A DNA stretch of 64,000 nucleotides from Gordonia liuliyuniae (GTDB taxonomy: Bacteria; Actinomycetota; Actinomycetes; Mycobacteriales; Mycobacteriaceae): assembly GCF_021739025.1 (NCBI RefSeq), contig NZ_JAKKOT010000003.1:620001-684000 (forward strand), given 5' to 3'. Shown in pieces: positions 32,354-40,745 of this stretch. Both the position numbers and the translations under genes were made by a program. Every line of letters starts with the position of its first letter. The stretch's first letter is position 1. The notes below the pieces were generated by a model. The model saw only the letters and a program-made list of their open reading frames with translations. It did no database searches and was not told where the DNA came from.

Positions 32354-33832
32354 ATGACCGAGGCCACCGCGACTCGCTACGAACCGACGATTCCGGACGT
32401 CAGTCTGCGCATCGGGAGCACCCGTCGCGCCGCGACCGGCGGGGCGACCTACGTCTCGTCCAACCCGGCCGACGAGAGCGTTGTCGCCGAACTTCCCGCG
32501 GGCACCGCGGCCGACGTCGACGACGCGGTCGCCGCCGCTCGCGAGACGTTCGAGTCCGGCATCTGGTCCGACCTGCCCGGAGCCGAGCGCGGACGGATCC
32601 TCTCGCGTGCCGCCGATCTGATCGAAGCCGACGCAGAGAACCTCGCCGCCCTCGAATCGGTCGAGATGGGCAAGCTGTTCGTCGACAGTGTCAACGGCGA
32701 CATCCCGGCCACGGCGGGCACCTTCCGGCACTTTGCGGGCTGGGCCGACAAGATCGTCGGGCAGACCTCCGTACTCCCCAGCTACGGTCCGCAGCAGCGT
32801 TTCGGGTACACCCTGCGCCAGCCGCTCGGCGTCGTCGGCGCCATCACGCCGTGGAACAACCCCGCCGTGATCGCGGGCTGGAAGCTGGCTCCGGCGCTGG
32901 CCGCAGGCAACACCGCGGTCATCAAACCAGCCGAGGACGCCTCGCTCTCGACCATCCGTCTCGCCGAACTCCTCGTCGAAGCCGGAGTGCCCGAAGGCGT
33001 ACTCAACGTGGTGACCGGTCTCGGCGAGAAAGCCGGTGCGGCGCTCGCCGGCCACGAGGGCATCGACAAGATCAGCTTCACCGGCAGCGCCCGCGTCGGC
33101 CGCACCATCCAACCCCGCGCGGGTGACAAGTTCCGCAAGATGACCCTCGAACTCGGCGGCAAGTCACCGCAACTCGTGTTCGCCGACGCGAACCTCGACG
33201 AGTCGATGCCGTGGATCGCGATGGGCAACTTCTACCACCAGGGGCAGGTCTGTGCGGCGGGAACCCGCGTGCTCGTCCACGAGTCGCGCGTCGACGAAGT
33301 GATCGCAGGCCTGGTCGCAGCCGCCGAAGCCGCCGTCATCGGCGACCCGCGCGACGCGTCGAGCACCATGGGCACCATCGTCAACCGCAAACAACTCGAC
33401 ACCATCGAGCGGTACATCGACGCGGGCAAGAGTGAGAACGCCGAACTCATCACCGGCGGCAACGTCGTGGACCGTGCAGGCTACTTCGTCGAGCCGACCG
33501 TGTTCCGCGGACACAACGACCTGACGATCGCCCGCGAAGAGATCTTCGGGCCCGTCGCCACCGTCATCCCGTTCTCCACCACCGACGAAGCGGTGCAGAT
33601 CGCCAACGACACCAAATATGGCCTCAACGCCATGATTCACACCAGCAGCCTGTCCACCGCGCACGCCGTGATCCCACGACTGCGGGTCGGCATGGTGTGG
33701 GTCAACGGCTGGGGCGTCCCCGAGCCGGGCCTGCCGTGGGGCGGCCGCGAAGCCAGCGGCTACGGTCGCGAACTGGGGCAGTCTGGTATCCATGCCAACA
33801 CCGAAGAGAAGACCGTCCACCTTGCCTTCTGA
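32354..33832 (+). CDS. NAD(P)-dependent aldehyde dehydrogenase
   Basis: A protein of 492 residues from ATG 32354 with GAAGGAG upstream; the longer open frame before it comes from the pseudogene. ALDH signatures are TPWNNPAVIAGWKLAPALAA, the Glu motif LELGGKSPQL, catalytic Cys in HQGQVCAAGTRV and EEIFGPVATVIPF. It oxidises an aldehyde to the acid. The CoA-transferase gene begins inside its 3' end, so the acid may be passed to CoA activation. Substrate unknown. Confidence 0.92.
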   Translation: MTEATATRYEPTIPDVSLRIGSTRRAATGGATYVSSNPADESVVAELPAGTAADVDDAVAAARETFESGIWSDLPGAERGRILSRAADLIEADAENLAALESVEMGKLFVDSVNGDIPATAGTFRHFAGWADKIVGQTSVLPSYGPQQRFGYTLRQPLGVVGAITPWNNPAVIAGWKLAPALAAGNTAVIKPAEDASLSTIRLAELLVEAGVPEGVLNVVTGLGEKAGAALAGHEGIDKISFTGSARVGRTIQPRAGDKFRKMTLELGGKSPQLVFADANLDESMPWIAMGNFYHQGQVCAAGTRVLVHESRVDEVIAGLVAAAEAAVIGDPRDASSTMGTIVNRKQLDTIERYIDAGKSENAELITGGNVVDRAGYFVEPTVFRGHNDLTIAREEIFGPVATVIPFSTTDEAVQIANDTKYGLNAMIHTSSLSTAHAVIPRLRVGMVWVNGWGVPEPGLPWGGREASGYGRELGQSGIHANTEEKTVHLAF

Positions 33833-35105
33833 ACACGCAGGGCTTTCTGAAAACACAGGGCCTTCTGAGAACACAGGGCTTTCTGAACACCCAGGGCCTT
33901 CTGAGAACACCGGAGCGCTCGCTGACCTGCGGGTCTTGGAGTTGGGCACCCTGATCGCAGGCCCGTTCGCAGGAAGGTTGCTCGGCGACCTCGGAGCCGA
34001 CGTCATCAAGATCGAGGCGCCGGGCAGAGCCGATCCGTTACGCACCTGGGGCCAGGCCGAACAGGACGGGGAGCGGGCCTTCTGGACCGTGCAGGCCCGC
34101 AACAAGCGGGCCATCAGCCTGGACCTGCGCTCCGCCGAGGGACGCGAGATCTTCCTCGATCTCGTCGAACGCAGCGACATCATCGTCGAGAACTTCCGGC
34201 CGGGCACCCTGGAGAAGTGGCAGCTCGGCTACGACGTGCTGGCCGAACGGAATCCGGGCGTCATCGTGGCTCGGGTCTCCGGCTACGGGCAGACCGGCCC
34301 GGCCGCGTTCAAAGCCGGCTACGCGTCGGTGGCCGAAGGAGTGAGCGGACTCCGCTACATCAACGGCTTCCCTGGCGGACCCGCGCCGCGGATGTCGCTG
34401 TCCATCGGTGACTCGCTCGCCGGAATGTTCGCGGTGCAGGGCGTGCTCGCCGCCCTGCACACCCGCCACCTCACCGGGCGCGGCCAGGTGGTCGACGTGG
34501 CGCTCACCGAGGCCTGCCTGGCGATGCTCGAATCGACGATCCCGGACTACGATCTCGGCGGTATCGTCCGTGAACCGTCCGGCACCAGGCTCACCGGCAT
34601 CGCGCCGTCCAACCTGTACCTGACCAGGGATGAACGGTGGGTGATTATCGCCGCCAACCAGGACACCGTCTTTCGGCGACTGTGCACGGTGATCGGCCGC
34701 GACGACCTGATCGACGACGAACGCACCCGAGACCACGTGGCCCGCGGCAAGCACGAGGATCTGCTCGACGAGATCATCGGCGCGTGGGTCGCCGAGCGTG
34801 ACGGTGCGACGGTCATCGAGCTGATGGCCGACGCAGGTGTGGTCGCCGGGCCGGTCAACACGGTCGCCGACGTCGTCGCCGACGAACAGTTCCAGGCGCG
34901 CGACATGCTCGTGCCACATCCGGACGAGCGGCTCGGCCGCGCAGTCCTCGGGCCCGGGGTGGTGCCGAAGCTCTCCGCCACACCCGGCTCCATCCGGTCG
35001 TCCGGGCCCGCACGCGTCGGCCAACACAACACCGAGGTGTACACCGACCTGCTCGGGATCGACGAGCACCGGCTCGCCGAGCTCGCCGCCACCGGAGTGA
35101 TCTGA
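33792..35105 (+). CDS. CaiB/BaiF family CoA-transferase
   Basis: A protein of 437 residues if ATG 33792 is used, overlapping the ALDH gene by 41 bases; TTG 33822 would give 427. Residues ~10-40 are a hexapeptide repeat encoded by the 18-base tandem repeat. The family core starts at LADLRVLELGTLIAGPFAGR, with GADVIKIEAPGRADPLRTWG, NKRAISLDLRSAEGREI, the catalytic-Asp region, and VVDVALTEACLAMLES. Class III CoA-transferases move CoA between acyl groups. With ALDH upstream and a 3-hydroxyacyl-CoA dehydrogenase a few genes on, a catabolic pathway is likely. Confidence 0.9.
   Translation: MPTPKRRPSTLPSEHAGLSENTGPSENTGLSEHPGPSENTGALADLRVLELGTLIAGPFAGRLLGDLGADVIKIEAPGRADPLRTWGQAEQDGERAFWTVQARNKRAISLDLRSAEGREIFLDLVERSDIIVENFRPGTLEKWQLGYDVLAERNPGVIVARVSGYGQTGPAAFKAGYASVAEGVSGLRYINGFPGGPAPRMSLSIGDSLAGMFAVQGVLAALHTRHLTGRGQVVDVALTEACLAMLESTIPDYDLGGIVREPSGTRLTGIAPSNLYLTRDERWVIIAANQDTVFRRLCTVIGRDDLIDDERTRDHVARGKHEDLLDEIIGAWVAERDGATVIELMADAGVVAGPVNTVADVVADEQFQARDMLVPHPDERLGRAVLGPGVVPKLSATPGSIRSSGPARVGQHNTEVYTDLLGIDEHRLAELAATGVI
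33821..33910 (+). repeat. 18-base tandem repeat, five copies
   Basis: Five adjacent 18-base units (the first is imperfect) of the form AGGGC-TTCTGA-AACAC span the ALDH stop codon and the start of the CoA-transferase. In the transferase frame they encode SEN/H-TG-L/P. Copy number may vary between strains and alters only the N terminus of the transferase. Confidence 0.85.
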
Positions 35106-35163
35106 GTCGGGGCCGGACGGCGCCGACGGTAGAACGAAGCGAAATGCACAGAAACGAGATCTC

Positions 35164-36231
35164 ATGAAGACCATCGACGCCGTCGAGGCATGGAACGGCC
35201 CCGGCCGTGGCGACGGGACCATCACCACCGTCCGACCCGAACACAACGCCCTGCACGCCCGTACAGAGCGGACAGCATTCGAGCACTGGTACTTCGACGC
35301 GCACTTGGACAACGGCTACACGGTCGTCGGCTTCCTGGTGAAGCGCCGTCCGGAAGATCCGCCGATGTCGCGACCCTGGGTCGAGATCATCGTCTACAAG
35401 CCGGACGGCAGCAGGCTGCAGATCGCGCAGCGATACCCCGAACGCGCAACGCGCTTCTCCACCGAGGAAGTGGACGTGCGGATCGGACCGAATTCGGCTC
35501 GCGTCGAGTTCGACGAGAACGGCATACCGACCTACTTCGTGACCTTCGACGAGGACGGCGTCCGGCTCGACCTGGAGTTCCGCAACGAGATCCTGCCGTG
35601 GATGCCTGGGCGCGGCGAGACACAGTTCGGTGACGGCGGCATCTTCGGATGGTGCGTCGGCGCACCCCGCGCCGCGGTGCGCGGCACCGTCGTGATCGGC
35701 GACGACAGTTGGGAGGTGACCGGCCGCGGATACGCCGACCACAACTGGGGCGTCGGCAACATGCCGCGTGTCATCGAACGCTGGCATTGGGGCAGGCTCT
35801 ACACCGACGAGTACTCGCTGCTCTACGCCGTCGTCGCCTGCAACGAGAAATACAACAACCTGCAGATCATGCCGGTGATGCTCGCCAAGGGTGACGAAGT
35901 CCTCCTGTCGACCGGCGAAGTCGAGTTCACCGTCGGGCCGTCGGTCTACGACGACGTCGCGCGGCAGGACTACCCGGAGACGTTCACGTTGGCCGCTCCC
36001 GGCAGGTTCCGACTCGAGATGCGCGTCCAGCAGGTGTTGCAGTCGCATTCGCTGATCGAGGAGATCCCGGTCATCGGCGCCAAGATGATGCGTCCGATCG
36101 CCGACCGGCTGGTCGGCAAACCCGGCTACTTCCGATTCCAGTCGGACTTCACCCTCGACGTGACGCAGGCCGACGGCTCCGTCGAGTCCGTCGCGGGCAG
36201 CACCCTGCACGAACTCGTCGCATTGAGTTGA
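35164..36231 (+). CDS. AttH/CrtC-like lipocalin-domain protein
   Basis: A protein of 355 residues from ATG 35164. Motifs typical of the CrtC/AttH double-lipocalin proteins are FEHWYFDAHLDNGYTVV, GRGYADHNWGVGNMPRVIER and WHWGRLYTDEYSLLYAVV. CrtC is a hydratase of neurosporene, and relatives act on terpenoids or serve as Diels-Alderases. Here it follows the ALDH-CoA-transferase pair by 58 bases and may act in the same lipid or terpenoid breakdown pathway. The precise reaction is unknown. Confidence 0.75.
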   Translation: MKTIDAVEAWNGPGRGDGTITTVRPEHNALHARTERTAFEHWYFDAHLDNGYTVVGFLVKRRPEDPPMSRPWVEIIVYKPDGSRLQIAQRYPERATRFSTEEVDVRIGPNSARVEFDENGIPTYFVTFDEDGVRLDLEFRNEILPWMPGRGETQFGDGGIFGWCVGAPRAAVRGTVVIGDDSWEVTGRGYADHNWGVGNMPRVIERWHWGRLYTDEYSLLYAVVACNEKYNNLQIMPVMLAKGDEVLLSTGEVEFTVGPSVYDDVARQDYPETFTLAAPGRFRLEMRVQQVLQSHSLIEEIPVIGAKMMRPIADRLVGKPGYFRFQSDFTLDVTQADGSVESVAGSTLHELVALS

Positions 36232-36566
36232 TCAACGCAGATACGTGTCGGCGCGTCGGACCAACGCCGACGCGACGACACTGATCGCCGACGTGGCGAC
36301 CAGGTACCCGCACGCGAGCCACGGGGAGCCGTGCGCGGCGCCGAGGAGCGCGGTCAGGATCAGCGAGACCCACCTGCGGGATGAAGCCGAACAGCCATCG
36401 TCACCATCGTCAGAGCGAGCGTGCGTTTCCGTCCGATCCGGTCGCCGATGTGGCCGAAGACCATGCCGCCGACCGGACGCATCACGAACCCGACCGCGAA
36501 CGTCGCGAACGCGAGCATCGTGCCGACGAACGCACTCGTGTCGGGGTAGAAGAGGTCGTTGAACAC
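36232..36566 (-). pseudogene. MFS (MHS-type) transporter remnant
   Basis: The 5' part (36566-36390, minus) reads FNDLFYPDTSAFVGTMLAFA and GGMVFGHIGDRIGRKRTLAL, the first loops of metabolite:H+ symporters. The 3' part in another frame reads SPWLACGYLVATSAISVVAS, which fits the last helix of the same family. About 300 residues between them are gone and the frames do not match. It lies divergent from the MarR gene, so it was probably the MarR target. Confidence 0.7.
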
Positions 36567-36580
36567 GATGCTGGCAATCG

Positions 36581-36596
36581 TTCAGCCTAGACTGAA
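36581..36596. promoter_or_regulatory. MarR-type operator palindrome
   Basis: TTCAGCCTAGACTGAA is a 16-bp palindrome with one mismatched pair (C/A flanking the central CTAG). It lies 5 bases before the MarR ATG and just upstream of the divergent transporter remnant, which is the usual place for MarR autoregulation. Confidence 0.65.
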
Positions 36597-36600
36597 GATT

Positions 36601-37029
36601 ATGGCGAACCGGGACCACGCGAGGACTACGGCTGGCGAGATCAGAGTCGTGTTCAGCCGCCTCCGACGACGATTCCGCGAAGTCTCCCAGTTCGACGAGC
36701 TCACGCCGTCGCAGACCTCCGTGCTCAGTCGCCTCGTAGGCGCCGACGCGTCGTCGAGCGACCTCGCCGCGGCCGAGCGGGTCCGCCCGCAGTCGATGGC
36801 CGCGACCGTCGCCGTCCTCGTCAGCCGGGGCTTCGTCGACCGCGCTCCCGACCCGAACGACGGTCGCCGGCAACTCCTCTCGCTGTCGGCCGCCGGCCGC
36901 GCATTCGTCGACGGAACGCGCCGCACCCGCGAGGAGTGGCTCACCCAAGCCGTCGCCGAACGACTCACCGACGCCGAACGCGAGACGGTCGACGCAGCGT
37001 TGCCGCTGCTGGCCCGGCTTGCCGAATGA
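36601..37029 (+). CDS. MarR-family transcriptional regulator
   Basis: A protein of 142 residues; I use ATG 36601 (MANRDHARTT) rather than the upstream ATG 36559. The winged helix is visible as LTPSQTSVLSRL, ERVRPQSMAATVAVLVSRGF and the wing DRAPDPNDGRRQLLSLS. It is followed at 43 bases by an isochorismatase-like gene and preceded by the palindrome. The former target transporter is now a pseudogene. Confidence 0.85.
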   Translation: MANRDHARTTAGEIRVVFSRLRRRFREVSQFDELTPSQTSVLSRLVGADASSSDLAAAERVRPQSMAATVAVLVSRGFVDRAPDPNDGRRQLLSLSAAGRAFVDGTRRTREEWLTQAVAERLTDAERETVDAALPLLARLAE

Positions 37030-37072
37030 CGACAACCGCGAACAACGACAACCGCGAACGACAGGAGCCCTG

Positions 37073-37624
37073 ATGCCGCTTACCCAGATCGATGAGAACT
37101 CCGCACTGGTCGTCATCGACCTTCAACGCAACATCGTCGGCATGCTCGGCGACGCCGCGCGCCCGATCGTGACGAACGCGGCGGCGCTCGCCGCCGACTT
37201 CCGTGCCGCGGGCCGGCCGGTGGTGCTGGTGAACGTCGCGACCCGTCCACCGGGCCGCACGGATGCGGGCACGAGCACCGCAGAGTTCGCTGCGGCAGAC
37301 ATCGTGATCGACGCAGCGCTCGGATCCGACGCCGCAGACATCAGAATCACCAAACGCGCCTGGGGTGCGTTCACGAACACCGATCTCGACGCACGACTCC
37401 GCGAACTCGGCGTCACCCAGATCGTCATGACCGGCATCTCGACGTCGATCGGCGTCGAGTCGACCGCCCGCAGCGCCTACGAGCTCGGCTATCACGTGGT
37501 CCTCGTCGAAGACGCGATGACCGATTCACTTCCGGCCGCGCACGACTTCTCGGTCGCCACGATCTTCCCCAAGCTCGGCGAAGTGACGACCACCGCCGAC
37601 ATCGGCGCGAAACTCCACGGCTGA
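37073..37624 (+). CDS. isochorismatase-like hydrolase with altered nucleophile site
   Basis: A protein of 183 residues from ATG 37073 (AGGAG upstream). The catalytic Asp (ALVVIDLQRNI) and Lys (RITKRAWGAF) are present. The usual Cys in TxxCVE is replaced: the segment reads MTGISTSIGVESTARSAYEL, with Gly at that place. Members with SIGVE form a subgroup whose chemistry is not settled. It may be co-transcribed with MarR. Confidence 0.82.
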   Translation: MPLTQIDENSALVVIDLQRNIVGMLGDAARPIVTNAAALAADFRAAGRPVVLVNVATRPPGRTDAGTSTAEFAAADIVIDAALGSDAADIRITKRAWGAFTNTDLDARLRELGVTQIVMTGISTSIGVESTARSAYELGYHVVLVEDAMTDSLPAAHDFSVATIFPKLGEVTTTADIGAKLHG

Positions 37625-37640
37625 CGCGCCGCGGCCTACG

Positions 37641-38324
37641 ATGACGAGCATGACCGGACTTCCGATGCGACTGATCGCGGCGCTCTGGGACGTCGACGCC
37701 GACGCCCTGCGCGATGAACGCCTCCACGCGGCCCTGGCCGCACTCGGTGCGACCCGACTGCAGGTGAACGTCTGCGACGACGACGCTCGTGGCGGACTCG
37801 CGATGAACCACTTCGAACAGCCGATCGAGGCGGTCGTCGCCGTCACCGGCGGCGACAGTGCCGATGTGCTCGCGGCGCTCGGCGGCGTCGCCGGAACCGT
37901 GCAGGCGTGGCGGACCGCGCTGCGCGCCCCTCTCGACCCTGACCTGCCCGTCGGGGAGCGGGTCGACGCGCTCGCCAATGTCGCCTTCCTCCGCCGCCCC
38001 GACGACCTGGCGTACGACGAATGGCGACGCCGCTGGCTCGACGACCACACCCCGGTCGCGATCGACACGCAGGCGACGTTCGGCTACTACCAGAACATCG
38101 TCGCCGAGCCGCTGACCGACGACCCGACCGGTGTCGTCGCGATCGTCGAAGAACTCTTTCCGATGGAGGCGATCTCCGACGTCCACGCCTTTTACGGCAG
38201 CGGCGGCGACCGAGACGAGTTGAACCGTCGCATCACCGCGATGCTCGCGAGCGTCAGTCGGATCGGAGCAGAGAAGAACATAGATGTCGTGCCGACCTCC
38301 CGCTACGACTACCCCCTGAGCTGA
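37641..38324 (+). CDS. EthD-domain-like dimeric alpha-beta barrel protein
   Basis: A protein of 227 residues from ATG 37641 (ATG 37650 is possible). The second half (FLRRPDDLAYDEWRRRWLDD and then a FGYYQNIVAEPL segment) matches EthD-type ferredoxin-like domains, which occur beside monooxygenases and in degradation clusters. The first half looks like a diverged copy. It starts 16 bases after the isochorismatase-like gene, so the two share a transcript. The function is unproven. Confidence 0.65.
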   Translation: MTSMTGLPMRLIAALWDVDADALRDERLHAALAALGATRLQVNVCDDDARGGLAMNHFEQPIEAVVAVTGGDSADVLAALGGVAGTVQAWRTALRAPLDPDLPVGERVDALANVAFLRRPDDLAYDEWRRRWLDDHTPVAIDTQATFGYYQNIVAEPLTDDPTGVVAIVEELFPMEAISDVHAFYGSGGDRDELNRRITAMLASVSRIGAEKNIDVVPTSRYDYPLS

Positions 38325-38474
38325 TAGCTCACGTCGACAGGTCGTTGATCCTCGCGACGGCCGTCACTATCGCGCACCGGCGGCGCTAGTCCACCGACGC
38401 AGCAACTAACCTATGAGGCGACAACCGAAATTCGGCCGCCCGTTGGCGGTGGCCCGTGTTGATTTGGAGTGAGA

Positions 38475-39329
38475 GTGAACCTCATCGGCGTGATCGGTGG
38501 CGGCACCATGGGTGCCGGTATCGCAGAAGTGTGTGCCAAGGCCGGGAGCGACGTGCTCGTCCTGGAGACCAAGCAGGAGTTCGCCGATGCGGCGAACGCA
38601 CGGATCACCAAGTCCATCAGCCGAGGTGTGACCAAGGGCAAGATCTCGCAGGAGGACGCCGACGCCGCCATCGCGCGCGTCCGGGTCACGCTCGACGTCG
38701 CCGAGTTCGCCGACCGCGAACTGGTCATCGAGGCCGCCCCCGAGGTCGAGTCCATCAAGCACGACATCTTCGCCAAGCTCGACGAGGTCGTGAAGCCCGA
38801 GACCGTTCTCGCGACCAACACGTCGTCGATCCCGGTCATCAAGATCGCTGCCGAGACCAAGCGGCCCGAGCGTGTGGTCGGCGTCCACTTCTTCAACCCG
38901 GTCCCGGTGATGCCGCTCGTCGAGATCATCTCGACCCTGCTGACCTCGGACGAAACCGCTGCCGCCGTCACCGCCTACGCGGGCGACGTGCTCGGCAAGA
39001 CCACGGTCCAGGCGGGCGACCGGTCGGGTTTCATCGTCAACGCTCTCCTCATCCCGTACCTCTGCCAGGCCATTCGCATGTACGACTCGGGGTACGCGAC
39101 CGCCGAAGACATCGACGCCGCGATGAAGGGCGGCTGCGGCTACCCGATGGGCCCGCTGACCCTCTGCGACACAGTCGGTCTCGACATCTGTCTCGCTGCC
39201 GCCGAGTCGCTGTACGCCGAGTTCGCCGAGCCGCATTTCGCGCCGCCCGCGCTCCTGCGCCGCATGGTCGACGCGGGCCGCCTCGGCCGCAAGAGCGGCC
39301 GCGGGTTCTACGACTACAGCGAGAACTGA
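38475..39329 (+). CDS. fadB2: 3-hydroxybutyryl-CoA dehydrogenase
   Basis: A protein of 284 residues from GTG 38475 with GGAG at 38466-38469; GTG 38469 overlaps that signal. The Rossmann motif is VIGGGTMGAGIAEVCAKAG. The catalytic His lies in GVHFFNPVPVMPLVEII, and the C-terminal helical domain carries SGFIVNALLIPYLCQAI. The length matches FadB2/PaaH/Hbd. It oxidises (S)-3-hydroxyacyl-CoA to 3-oxoacyl-CoA with NAD(P)+ in fatty-acid or aromatic catabolism. Confidence 0.93.
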   Translation: MNLIGVIGGGTMGAGIAEVCAKAGSDVLVLETKQEFADAANARITKSISRGVTKGKISQEDADAAIARVRVTLDVAEFADRELVIEAAPEVESIKHDIFAKLDEVVKPETVLATNTSSIPVIKIAAETKRPERVVGVHFFNPVPVMPLVEIISTLLTSDETAAAVTAYAGDVLGKTTVQAGDRSGFIVNALLIPYLCQAIRMYDSGYATAEDIDAAMKGGCGYPMGPLTLCDTVGLDICLAAAESLYAEFAEPHFAPPALLRRMVDAGRLGRKSGRGFYDYSEN

Positions 39330-39341
39330 TCCTCTGACAGA

Positions 39342-39388
39342 ACTTCGGCACTTTCTTTCGGCGTCACGCCGAAAGAAAGTGCCGAAGT
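39342..39388. terminator. perfect 22-bp inverted repeat, bidirectional terminator
   Basis: 39342-39363 and 39367-39388 are exact reverse complements with a 3-base loop (TCA). It sits between fadB2 (+) and the convergent TetR remnant (-). The arms contain internal T and A tracts (CTTTCTTT) instead of a terminal T-run. Length and perfection are unusual. Confidence 0.8.
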
Positions 39389-39392
39389 CATT

Positions 39393-39825
39393 TCACGCGT
39401 CGGCCTGCAGGCGGAGCCCGGCAAGTACGAGGTCCAGACCCGCGCGGAACTGGTCGGCGGCGCGCGCGATCAGCTCCTCGCCGGAGACGGTTCCGTCGCG
39501 CACCTCTGCCGGCACCTGCTGGCCCAGGTCGGTCGCGGTGCCGATGACGAATCCGAGCACCGCGGACACCCCGTGGAAGGTGTCGCGCGGGCTGAGGCCC
39601 AACCGCATCACGTGCCGACCAAGTTCCTCGTACATGCGCACACCGTTCGGCTGAGTTCCATTGTCGCGCATCAGGTATCGACCTAACCACGGCCGTTCGA
39701 CGACGGCCGCGAACAAGGCGATCGCGACGGCGCGCAGATCGGCGATCGGATCGTCGGTGTCGGCGAACCCGTCGGTCTGGTCGACGACCTCGCCGAGGAT
39801 GTGCTCGACCCGCACGTATACCTCC
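39393..39825 (-). pseudogene. TetR regulator remnant, DNA-binding domain lost
   Basis: Only the ligand-binding half is left: EHILGEVVDQTDGFADTDDP, GRYLMRDNGTQPNGVRMYEE, FHGVSAVLGFVIGTATDLGQ. Upstream (39825 and beyond, minus) the frame runs antisense into a transporter gene, so the helix-turn-helix domain is gone. The breakpoint lies close to 39820. TetR-transporter pairs are normally divergent; here a deletion removed both gene starts. Confidence 0.75.
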
Positions 39826-39828
39826 CTG

Positions 39829-40399
39829 CGTGCCGCGTGGATTCCGATGTTCGCGCTGTGTCTGGCCTTCGTCGTGGAGATGGTCGACAACACGCTGCTG
39901 ACGATCGCGCTGCCGACCATCGGCCGCGACCTCGGCAGCGGCACGACTGCCCTGCAGTGGATGACGGGCGCGTACTCGCTGACCTTCGGCGGACTGCTAC
40001 TGACCGCCGGGTCGATCGCCGACCGTTTCGGGCGACACTGCGCTCCGCATGCGTGCGATGACGGTGATGATCGTCGTCGGCATGAGCGGATTTGTCCTCG
40101 GGCCCGTGTGGGGCGGCACGATGCTCGCGCACGTCGGTTGGGAATGGCTGCTGGGCACACCCGTCTCCGAACATCTCGTGAAGAGGTTCGGACACCGGGT
40201 CGCGTGCGTGATCGGTGCGGTGCTTCTCGGCGGCTCGACGGCGGGCCTCGTGCGGGGCGTCTGGAGCGGCGACCTCGTCGAGTCGTTCTTCCACGGCGAG
40301 CGGATCGCCTACGCGGTCCTCGCCGTTGTCGTCGGCGTGATCGCGCTGTGGGGAGCGTCCACGCTCACGGACTCTCGGGAGACCGACGAGCACCAGTGA
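39829..40399 (+). pseudogene. EmrB/QacA-type MFS drug transporter remnant
   Basis: The first part reads FALCLAFVVEMVDNTLLTIA and WMTGAYSLTFGGLLLTAGSI, helices 1-2 of 14-TM exporters. After ~40045 the frame shifts to VGMSGFVLGPVWGGTML (helix 5), then GTPVSEHLVKRFGHRVACVI (around helix 10) and a final helix. More than half of the protein is missing. Its start is fused to the TetR remnant. Confidence 0.75.
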
Positions 40400-40739
40400 G
40401 CTCCCGCACGATCAACACGTGTCGTTCGAGGAACAGGCGTTCGTTGTGCTTCTTGCGCCGCATCCACGTCGTCAGTTCGGTGTTGCATTTGCTCGCGTTG
40501 CACGACCGACATGCGGGGACGACGTTCTCAAGCGTGTACCGGCCGCCGCGCGAGATGGGTTGCATGCAGTCCTTCTGCAGGCCGGGACCGGGCGCCGCGC
40601 AGTAGGCGCACCCGCCCCACGCGTCCTGCAGCGACATCCACTGCTCGTCGGTGAGGTCGTGTGTGCGGGCGGCCATCCGGGTCTTGCGGCGTCGGGCATA
40701 GCGGGCGGCGCGAGGACGTGGGGGCACGAGTGCAACCAT
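40365..40739 (-). CDS. HNH endonuclease
   Basis: Up to 124 residues from ATG 40739; ATG 40676 (MAARTHDL) gives 103 and leaves space for a promoter, since the ABC-F gene starts only 7 bases from 40739 on the other strand. Zinc-binding cysteines (CAYCAAPG and CRSCNASK) and the catalytic DCMQPISRGGRYTLENVVPA are visible. Similar stand-alone small HNH nucleases occur in many actinobacterial genomes and phages; the role is unknown. The 3' end overlaps the transporter remnant. Confidence 0.8.
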   Translation of the reverse strand: MVALVPPRPRAARYARRRKTRMAARTHDLTDEQWMSLQDAWGGCAYCAAPGPGLQKDCMQPISRGGRYTLENVVPACRSCNASKCNTELTTWMRRKKHNERLFLERHVLIVRELTGARRSPESP

Positions 40740-40745
40740 ATGTGC

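Noticed and set aside
33821..33910. CRISPR-like repeat
   Set aside because: The units are directly adjacent without spacers and lie in coding sequence, so this is a tandem repeat. No CRISPR array or cas gene is seen in the window.
38413..38472. 19-codon ORF ending at the fadB2 start
   Set aside because: It has no ribosome binding site and no recognisable sequence; the overlap with the start may be chance.
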